In this document: positions 5,337 to 10,192 of the stretch, one piece after another
Numbering within the stretch: the stretch's first letter is position 1
Layout: every line of letters starts with the position of its first letter
Assembly (NCBI GenBank): GCA_025455985.1
Contig: JALOLM010000070.1
Coordinates: forward strand, 1-10,192
Direction: 5' to 3'
DNA length: 10,192 bases
DNA from: Candidatus Nanopelagicales bacterium
Lineage (GTDB): Bacteria; Actinomycetota; Actinomycetes; S36-B12; UBA10799
The notes under the pieces: model-generated
Told to the model about the DNA's origin: nothing
Database searches by the model: none
What the model saw: the letters and a program-made list of their open reading frames with translations, nothing else
Program-made: the position numbers and the translations under genes

Positions 5337-7403
5337 CTAGACGTCCAACATCTGCCGGTCGAGACCGTCCGACTCCGAGACGATGAACCCCCGCCGGGGA
5401 CCGACATCGTTGCCCATCAGCAGGCCGAAGACGTCGTTGGCAGCCGATGCGTCAGAGACGGTGACTCGGCGCAGTTGGCGCTTCGACGGATCCATCGTCG
5501 TCTCGCGCAACTGCGAGGCATCCATCTCACCGAGGCCCTTGTAACGCTGGATCGGGTCTTTGACCCGCAGCCCCTTCTTCTCCAGGTCGGCGACCAGACG
5601 CTTCATCTCGTCGTCGGCGTAGGTGTAACGGACCTCGTTCTTGGCACCGGGTTTGACGATCTCCAGGCGGTGCAACGGCGGCACCGCGGCATAGACCCGG
5701 CCCTCGTCCAGCAGCGGGGACATATAGCGGTGGATCAACGTCAGCAGCAGGCAGCGGATGTGGGCGCCGTCGACGTCGGCGTCAGTCATCAGGATGATCT
5801 TGCCGTATCGGACCTGCGCCAAATCGAAGCTTCGGCCGGTCCCGCCTCCGATGACCTGCAGGATGGAGGCGCACTCGGCGTTCTTGAGCATGTCGGCCAT
5901 CGAGGCCTTCTGCACGTTGAGGATCTTCCCGCGGATCGGCAGCAGCGCCTGGAACTCGGAGTTGCGCGCCGATTTTGCCGTGCCCAGCGCACTGTCACCC
6001 TCGACGATGAACAACTCCGTGGAGTCGGTGACGTTGCTGCGACAGTCGGCCAGTTTTGCGGGCAGCGCTGAGGATTCCAGAGCGTTCTTACGGCGCTGGA
6101 CATCGCGCGTCTGGCGGGCAGCAAGCCTGGCCCGGGCGGCGTTGGCGACCTTCTCCAGAGCGGCCTTCGTGCTCGCCTTCTCCCCACGCGGCGGTTTCGT
6201 GAACCACTCGGTGAGGCGCTTGGCCACAACGCGCGAGACGATCCCGGCCACCTGAGGGGTCCCGAGCACTTCCTTGGTCTGGCCTTCGAACTGGGGCTCG
6301 GCCAGGCGCACGGTCACGACCGCCGTCAGACCCTCCGTGATGTCGTCCTTATTGACCGAGTCCTCACTGGCCCGCAGCACCCTCGCGGCCCGCAACTGCT
6401 CATTTACCGTCTTCGTCAGCGCCCGCTCGAACCCGGTCACGTGGGTTCCGCCTTTGGGCGTGGCGATGACGTTGACGAAGGATCGGGTCACCGTGTCGTA
6501 GCCGGTCCCCCAGCGCATCGCGACGGACACCGTGCAGGTGCGTTCAACGTCCTGCGTGCTGAGGTGCCCACGTCCATCGAGAACCGGCACGTGCTCGGTG
6601 AAGTGCCCCTCACCCTCCAGCCGGATCACCCCGGTGACCGGCTCGTCGTCGGCCAGGAAGTCGACGTACTCCCCGATCCCACCCTTGAACCGGAAGGTCT
6701 CGGACAGGTGGTCGTGCTCAACGCGCACATCCTCGACGTGCAGTGCGAGGTCGGGAACCAGGAACGCGGTCTGGCGTGCCCGCTCCCACAGGACTGTGCG
6801 GTCGAAGGAGGTGTCCTTGGTGAAGATCTGGGGATCCGGCCAGAAGCGGATGCGGGTGCCCGTGCGGTTCTTCGGTACCGAACCGCGGGGGTGCAGCCCC
6901 GCCTTCTTCGAAAACGGCGCGTCCGGTCCGTCCCCGTCGAATATCCCGGGCACCCCGCGTCGGAAGGACATCCCGTAGGTCTTGCCGGCGCGGTCGACCT
7001 CGACGTCCAACCGTGCAGATAGCGCATTGACCACCGATGCCCCCACACCGTGCAGACCACCTGTGGCTCCGTAAGAGCCACCGCCGAACTTGCCGCCTGC
7101 GTGGAGTTTGGTCATCACCAGTTCCACGCCCGTGAGCCGGGATTTCTTCTGCACGTCCACCGGGATCCCACGGCCGTTGTCGCTGACCAGGGCACTGCCG
7201 TCCGCAAGCAGCGTCACCGTCACCGTGTTACAGAAACCCGCCAGCGCCTCGTCGACGGCGTTGTCGATGATCTCCCACACACAGTGCATCAGCCCACGCG
7301 AATCGGTGGACCCGATGTACATACCCGGCCGCTTGCGCACGGCGTCCAGACCCTCAAGGACGGTCAGCGCATCAGCGGAGTAGGCGGCGGTTTTGGTGGG
7401 CAC
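5337..7403 (-). CDS. parE: DNA topoisomerase IV subunit B
   Basis: The 688-residue ATPase subunit of topoisomerase IV, the partner of ParC at the left edge. It starts at GTG 7403, giving VPTKTAAYSADALTVLEGLD as in relatives; a longer reading to 7475 adds 24 residues without family character. The GHKL ATPase domain shows E44 and N48 in WEIIDNAVDEA, DNGRGIP (75-81), GGLHGVGASVVNALS (115-129) and the QTK loop with K377. The Toprim domain shows IVEGDSALGTAKSARN (466-481, E469), LPIRGKILNV and MTDADVDGAHIR (539-550, D541, D543, D545). RYKGLGEMDASQL (620-632) is the conserved C-terminal motif. The EGDSALGTA form rather than EGDSAGGSA suits actinobacterial ParE more than GyrB. No SD precedes the GTG, but TACTGT ends six bases upstream, so the mRNA is probably leaderless. 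It is divergent from the small zinc protein gene. Confidence 0.93.
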   Translation of the reverse strand: MPTKTAAYSADALTVLEGLDAVRKRPGMYIGSTDSRGLMHCVWEIIDNAVDEALAGFCNTVTVTLLADGSALVSDNGRGIPVDVQKKSRLTGVELVMTKLHAGGKFGGGSYGATGGLHGVGASVVNALSARLDVEVDRAGKTYGMSFRRGVPGIFDGDGPDAPFSKKAGLHPRGSVPKNRTGTRIRFWPDPQIFTKDTSFDRTVLWERARQTAFLVPDLALHVEDVRVEHDHLSETFRFKGGIGEYVDFLADDEPVTGVIRLEGEGHFTEHVPVLDGRGHLSTQDVERTCTVSVAMRWGTGYDTVTRSFVNVIATPKGGTHVTGFERALTKTVNEQLRAARVLRASEDSVNKDDITEGLTAVVTVRLAEPQFEGQTKEVLGTPQVAGIVSRVVAKRLTEWFTKPPRGEKASTKAALEKVANAARARLAARQTRDVQRRKNALESSALPAKLADCRSNVTDSTELFIVEGDSALGTAKSARNSEFQALLPIRGKILNVQKASMADMLKNAECASILQVIGGGTGRSFDLAQVRYGKIILMTDADVDGAHIRCLLLTLIHRYMSPLLDEGRVYAAVPPLHRLEIVKPGAKNEVRYTYADDEMKRLVADLEKKGLRVKDPIQRYKGLGEMDASQLRETTMDPSKRQLRRVTVSDASAANDVFGLLMGNDVGPRRGFIVSESDGLDRQMLDV

Positions 7404-7455
7404 CCGTCCACAGTAGGGCCCACCCCGGACAAACCCGGGGACCCCCTGTGGACGG
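7404..7455. repeat. 10+10 bp dyad at the parE start
   Basis: CCGTCCACAG (7404-7413) and CTGTGGACGG (7446-7455) are perfect inverted copies 32 bases apart. Nested inside are CCCCGG (7423-7428) and CCGGGG (7435-7440) around a six-base loop. The left arm directly abuts the parE start codon and overlaps its likely -10. Each arm resembles the actinobacterial DnaA box TTGTCCACA at seven of nine positions. The function is unknown. Confidence 0.55.
7410..7415 (-). promoter_or_regulatory. Candidate -10 element for leaderless parE
   Basis: On the minus strand this reads TACTGT, matching TANNNT, followed by GGACGG and then GTG 7403. The six-base spacing is what is expected when transcription starts at the start codon. 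It overlaps the left arm of the dyad. Confidence 0.5.
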
Positions 7456-7522
7456 ATTCGCTGGCGGCGAAACACGACTTATCCCCGATGCGGGAATCAC
7501 CGATGCCTGTAACAGTGTTGAG

Positions 7523-7528
7523 TACGGT
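7523..7528 (+). promoter_or_regulatory. Candidate -10 element for the small zinc protein gene
   Basis: TACGGT matches TANNNT and would start a transcript near 7535, leaving a leader of about 24 nt that contains the SD. No good -35 is visible. Confidence 0.35.
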
Positions 7529-7543
7529 AGACGACAATCCGCG

Positions 7544-7550
7544 AAGGAGG
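7544..7550 (+). promoter_or_regulatory. Strong ribosome binding site deciding the GTG 7559 start
   Basis: AAGGAGG is a near-perfect anti-16S match, eight bases before GTG 7559. It favours that start over GTG 7550, which overlaps it, and ATG 7571, which is 20 bases away. It is the best SD in the window. Confidence 0.75.
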
Positions 7551-7558
7551 TGGTCCCA

Positions 7559-7762
7559 GTGGTAACGACAATGTCCCCGAGTACCTTGACGGCCAGTGAC
7601 CGATGCGACCGGTGCGGCGCGCAGGCGTATGTGCGAGTGACTCTGACCTCAGGTGGGGAACTGCTCTTCTGCGGTCACCACGCGCGCAAACACCTTCCTG
7701 CGCTCGAACCGCTCACAGCACATGTCCTCGACGAAACCGAGGCTCTCGAGCACCTGAACTAG
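7559..7762 (+). CDS. Small zinc-binding protein, DUF7455-like
   Basis: A 67-residue cytoplasmic protein of a family widespread in Actinobacteria and of unknown function. The N-terminal part LTASDRCDRCGAQAYVRVTL (10-29) holds CxxC at C16 and C19. The second half of the site is LLFCGHHARKH, with C38, H40 and H41. Together they probably bind one zinc in a ribbon-like fold (Cys3His or similar). The remainder, HVLDETEALEHLN, is an acidic helical tail. The start is set by the strong SD at 7544-7550. It is transcribed divergently from parE and converges with the hydratase gene 27 bases beyond its stop. The zinc-ribbon look allows a nucleic-acid or protein-binding role, but this is not shown. Confidence 0.82.
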   Translation: MVTTMSPSTLTASDRCDRCGAQAYVRVTLTSGGELLFCGHHARKHLPALEPLTAHVLDETEALEHLN

Positions 7763-7767
7763 GACCG

Positions 7768-7782
7768 GGTCGGAGTTCGACC
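7768..7782. terminator. Short hairpin in a 27-base convergent gap
   Basis: GGTCG (7768-7772) and CGACC (7778-7782) can pair around a GAGTT loop between the stops of the zinc protein gene (7762) and the hydratase gene (7790). There are only five pairs and no T run, so its role as a terminator is doubtful. Confidence 0.25.
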
Positions 7783-7789
7783 ACGCGGG

Positions 7790-8533
7790 TCAGCGGCCCC
7801 GGAAGTCGGGCTGACGCCGCTCGCCGAACGCTTTGACGCCCTCGGCAAGATCCTTGCTGCTCCAGGCCCGGGCGACGGTTTCGTCGACACGATGGGCGAC
7901 CTCAGGCGGCAGGTGGGCATCCGAGAGTTCGGCCAAGGCGGCCTTGGTTGCCGCAATCGTCAGCGGAGCGTTGCGCACGATCTTGTCCGCCCACAGTCTC
8001 GTCGCAGGCTCCAGATCCTCCTGCCGGCCTACGATCTGCGTGACCGCGCCCAGTTCGTAGGCCGTCTGCATGGTCACCGGCTCGGCGGTGAGGAACATCC
8101 GCGCCACCACCTGAGCCGGTAGGCAGGCGAGGAACCGCGCCACCCCGGACGGTGGATAACCGACCCCCAGACGCGCGGGTGTGATGGCCATCTTGGTATC
8201 GGCCGTGGCCACGATCAGGTCACAACTGAGGACCAGTTCGCAGGCCCCGCCCCACACGTCACCGCCCACCTCGGCGATGGTCGCCAGCGGGAGTCGACGG
8301 AAGTACTCCAGAAAGCCCTCAAGCGGATTCGCCCAGACGTGCTCACGGGCCTCCAGCGGGATCTCACTGATGTCGTGCCCGCTGGACCAGGTGCCCTTCA
8401 CCGGTTCGGCGCGCAGGATCACGACCCGCACCCCGTCGAGTACCGCCTTGGTGAGGATGGCCCTGGCCTGCTCGAGCATCGGCGTGGTGAGCCGGTTCCG
8501 GCTAGAAGGTTCGCAGAACGTCATCCGCAACAC
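7790..8533 (-). CDS. scpB: Methylmalonyl-CoA decarboxylase-like enoyl-CoA hydratase family protein; N-terminus disrupted
   Basis: A crotonase-fold protein most like E. coli YgfG/ScpB, which decarboxylates methylmalonyl-CoA to propionyl-CoA. Counting from GTG 8533 (247 residues), WSSGHDISEIP, VWGGACELVLSCDLI and AITPARLGVGYPPSG match that family. H53, G96 and Y126 correspond by alignment to its active-site H66, G110 and Y140. The C-terminus EGVKAFGERRQPDF also matches. The natural start appears to be GTG 8591, giving MSEWTIDTDGTVLRM, but a 25-bp tandem duplication (8521-8570) shifts the frame after codon 15, and that reading stops at 8504-8502 after 29 residues. Removing one copy joins the two frames exactly into a 258-residue protein, near YgfG's 261. 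As written, only an internal start (GTG 8533, or ATG 8524) gives the body, without the first strand. It may be a mutated gene, a switchable one or an assembly error. No mutase or other propionate gene is in the window. Confidence 0.8.
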   Translation of the reverse strand: MLRMTFCEPSSRNRLTTPMLEQARAILTKAVLDGVRVVILRAEPVKGTWSSGHDISEIPLEAREHVWANPLEGFLEYFRRLPLATIAEVGGDVWGGACELVLSCDLIVATADTKMAITPARLGVGYPPSGVARFLACLPAQVVARMFLTAEPVTMQTAYELGAVTQIVGRQEDLEPATRLWADKIVRNAPLTIAATKAALAELSDAHLPPEVAHRVDETVARAWSSKDLAEGVKAFGERRQPDFRGR

Positions 8534-8570
8534 GGTGCCGTCGGTTCATCCGCAACACGGTGCCGTCAGT
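8521..8570. repeat. 25-bp tandem duplication, two copies
   Basis: Bases 8521-8545 and 8546-8570 match at 24 of 25 positions; each begins TCATCCGCAACACGGTGCC. The single difference is G8543 against A8568. The unit lies in the first codons of the hydratase gene, and its length is not a multiple of three. Confidence 0.95.
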
Positions 8571-8599
8571 GTCAATCGTCCATTCGCTCACGTCAACAG

Positions 8600-8605
8600 A
8601 GTCTA
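8600..8605 (-). promoter_or_regulatory. Candidate -10 element for the hydratase gene
   Basis: On the minus strand this reads TAGACT, ending eight bases before GTG 8591, with no SD in between. It supports 8591 as the original, possibly leaderless, start. Confidence 0.4.
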
Positions 8606-8677
8606 TGGGGCACCCGGGCGGACGATGGGCGGCCCGGAGTCCGTCAAGGAGCACGCCGATCGTGCCGAAGAATCGTC

Positions 8678-10192
8678 GTGGACTCCCGGGCAGCTCGTGT
8701 TCTGCGATGGATCGCCGCGCTGGTCGCGGTCACCGTCGTCGTCGGGGCGGCTCCTGGAACTGCCGCGCCCGTGACTCGACCCGCGCCACAGCCGATTCGC
8801 CCCGCTGCGCAAACCATCGCCGATGCCCCAGAGTTCGCCTGGACACCGGTCCGCGCAGCCACCGCATACAGGCTCGAGGTCTCCCGCGATCCCGGCTTCG
8901 AGACCTTCGTCCGTCAGGTGGAGACCGCAGCCACCCGGTATGCGGACACCACCAGTTGGCCCGCCGGGGAGTACTGGTGGCGGGTGAAGGTGGTCGCCCC
9001 CTTCAGCTCTAGTTACTCAGCCGTTCGCTCGTTCTCCCGGGCCTGGCTTCAAACGCCGGGCACCCTCGCGCGACCCGATGCCGTCCGCGTTGACGACTTC
9101 GCCGCCGAAGCCGGGGTCCAGGTTCCGCGCAACGCAGTGAAGGTTGCGTGGACGGCCGTGCGCGAGGCGGCCTACTACGAGATCGAGTTCGACGGCCGTC
9201 CGGAGACCACGTGCAGAACGCCTCACACCGTTTTCACGCCGTACCAATCCGGTTCCTTCGTCGGTGGGGTGGGTGAACCCTGCGATCCCGGACTCGGCCT
9301 CGGCGAGCACTCGGTGAGGGTGCGCGCGGTCGATGTGGGACCCGGACGGGACCCGCTGTTCAGTCTGTGGTCCGATGAGCCGCGCTCGGCCGAAGATCAG
9401 CCCCCCGGGGTCGTCCGATTCACTGTGGGACCCCCCCGAACCGGATCGGGACGGTGGCAGCCCGCCGTGCTGACGTCGCCTCGCGACGGCAGCGTGTTCG
9501 CAGACACGCCGGTCCTGCACTGGGATCCGGTGGCCGGCGCCGCTGACTACCGGGTGGTGATGGCCACGGACCGGGGCTTCACGAATCTGGTCGGCGACTT
9601 CCGCACCACCGGCACCAGTCTGATCCCAACGCAGTCACTGCCTCAGACTCGGCGCGCGCGATCTCTGTTCTGGCTCGTTGTGCCCTGCACGGTCAGCGGC
9701 ACCGGGGCTGATCAGTGCCTGAGCCTCGGCGACGGCGCAGGTTTGCGCAAATTCACGATGCAGTCCGTCAGCCCACGGACCACCGGTGTGCAGCGACGTA
9801 GCAGCCCGTGGACTGGATTCACGTGGGAATCGATGCACAAGACCCTGGGAGTGTTCGCACGCCGGACCGGCAGTCCAGCGGCCTCGATGGTGGGTGTGTC
9901 CTGGTACGAGATCCAATTGCGCACCAGAGGTGCAGGATGGGATGCAGCCAGAATCGTCGCCGTCGACCGTGAAGCTTTCGTGCCGGATTACCTGCGTTTC
10001 GGTACGCGCTACGACTGGCGGGTCCGGGTGGTGGATGGTTCGGGTCTCCCCGGCATTTGGAGTCGGGCACGCACGGCGATGACTCCGGGCGCGGTTTCGG
10101 CGAATCCGGTCGCCCTGCGAGCAGGCCGTCGCGGACAGCGGGTTGTGATCACTTGGCGTCAGCCACGCTCCCGCTACTTCCCCGTGACCGAC
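8678..10192 (+). CDS. Secreted protein with repeated fibronectin-III-like domains (partial at right edge)
   Basis: I do not recognise a specific gene. The frame is open from GTG 8678 to the window end, 505 residues so far. Residues 1-30 form a signal peptide: arginines, then LRWIAALVAVTVVVGAAPG, then a likely cut after TAA. A proline-rich linker follows. At least four beta-sandwich repeats of fibronectin-III style can be read: FAWTPVRAATAYRLEVS with YWWRVKVV (about 52-120), VAWTAVREAAYYEIEF with VRVRAVD (133-250), LHWDPVAGAADYRVVMATD with FWLVVPC (262-360), and VSWYEIQLRT with YDWRVRVVDGSG (407-470). A fifth begins near 475. Cysteine pairs C179/C202 and C337/C347 could form disulfides outside the cell. 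It is probably a cell-surface or secreted binding protein. The start is uncertain: a better SD, AAGGAG at 8646-8651, points to GTG 8662, which is in a different frame. Confidence 0.75.
   Translation, partial: MDSRAARVLRWIAALVAVTVVVGAAPGTAAPVTRPAPQPIRPAAQTIADAPEFAWTPVRAATAYRLEVSRDPGFETFVRQVETAATRYADTTSWPAGEYWWRVKVVAPFSSSYSAVRSFSRAWLQTPGTLARPDAVRVDDFAAEAGVQVPRNAVKVAWTAVREAAYYEIEFDGRPETTCRTPHTVFTPYQSGSFVGGVGEPCDPGLGLGEHSVRVRAVDVGPGRDPLFSLWSDEPRSAEDQPPGVVRFTVGPPRTGSGRWQPAVLTSPRDGSVFADTPVLHWDPVAGAADYRVVMATDRGFTNLVGDFRTTGTSLIPTQSLPQTRRARSLFWLVVPCTVSGTGADQCLSLGDGAGLRKFTMQSVSPRTTGVQRRSSPWTGFTWESMHKTLGVFARRTGSPAASMVGVSWYEIQLRTRGAGWDAARIVAVDREAFVPDYLRFGTRYDWRVRVVDGSGLPGIWSRARTAMTPGAVSANPVALRAGRRGQRVVITWRQPRSRYFPVTD

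Noticed and set aside
5292..6071. Long open frame on the plus strand opposite the end of parE
   Set aside because: It lies antisense to the conserved Toprim and C-terminal parts of ParE, and its translation has no recognisable motif. It is a high-GC shadow.
5337..7403. parE as gyrB
   Set aside because: The EGDSALGTA Toprim motif and a ParC-type partner lacking a clear GyrA box in the same window favour topoisomerase IV. A second type IIA pair elsewhere cannot be checked here.
7404..7455. Dyad arms as true DnaA boxes or a replication origin
   Set aside because: Each arm matches only seven of nine positions, there is no box cluster, and no dnaA, dnaN or AT-rich unwinding region is present. 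I kept it only as one possible reading.
7404..7475. Extra 24 codons at the start of parE
   Set aside because: They have no similarity to ParE N-termini and consist of the dyad and promoter region.
8662..9012. Frame beginning at the SD-supported GTG 8662 read as its own gene
   Set aside because: After about eight sensible residues it becomes arginine-rich low-complexity sequence overlapping the real coding frame. I treat it as a sign of a start or frameshift problem, not a gene.
9017..9520. Minus-strand open frame inside the secreted protein gene
   Set aside because: The plus-strand frame has repeated domain motifs and a signal peptide; the antisense frame has none.
1..10192. Defence system, CRISPR array, prophage or transposon
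   Set aside because: No repeat-spacer pattern, transposase, integrase, nuclease or terminal repeats are visible; the genes are mostly ordinary housekeeping and redox genes.

Overview
The window looks like a chromosomal segment of a high-GC actinobacterium. GC is about two-thirds by eye, many genes start with GTG, and several starts lack a Shine-Dalgarno (SD) site but have a TANNNT hexamer 6-9 nt upstream. It also carries actinobacterial families: a topoisomerase IV pair, a DUF7455-type zinc protein and a sucraseferredoxin-like protein. The genus cannot be fixed from the sequence alone. I see no tRNA, rRNA, CRISPR array, insertion sequence, integrase or phage gene. No gene-free stretch exceeds about 160 bases.

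Layout, left to right. (1) 1-727: the C-terminal beta-pinwheel of topoisomerase IV subunit A (parC), entering from outside. (2) 724-1593: a sucraseferredoxin-like [2Fe-2S] protein whose GTG overlaps the parC stop. (3) 1726-3108: an exported, membrane-anchored HtrA-like serine protease with a C-terminal zinc ribbon. (4) 3190-3732 and 3720-4709: a thioredoxin-fold protein overlapping a ferredoxin-NADP reductase-type flavoprotein. (5) 4726-5229: a beta-carbonic anhydrase. (6) 5230-5336: a convergent gap with a small palindrome and a long near-perfect hairpin. (7) 7403-5337, minus: topoisomerase IV subunit B (parE). (8) 7404-7558: a divergent promoter region with a 10+10 bp dyad at the parE start. 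(9) 7559-7762: a 67-residue DUF7455-like zinc protein. (10) 8533-7790, minus: a methylmalonyl-CoA decarboxylase-like enoyl-CoA hydratase, frameshifted near its start by a 25-bp tandem duplication. (11) 8678-10192: the first 505 residues of a secreted protein of fibronectin-III-like repeats, running off the right edge.

The two topoisomerase IV genes bracket a small redox and envelope block: an iron-sulfur protein, a thioredoxin-fold protein and a flavin reductase, with the protease and carbonic anhydrase. Apart from the overlapping pairs, a functional link among them is inference.

The points most worth checking are the tandem duplication in the hydratase, the apparent one-base frame conflict at the start of the divergent secreted gene about 100 bp away, the dyad over the parE promoter, the long hairpin between the carbonic anhydrase and parE, and the leader of the protease gene, which can pair with its own SD. 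I found no clear new multi-gene defence or mobile system here.
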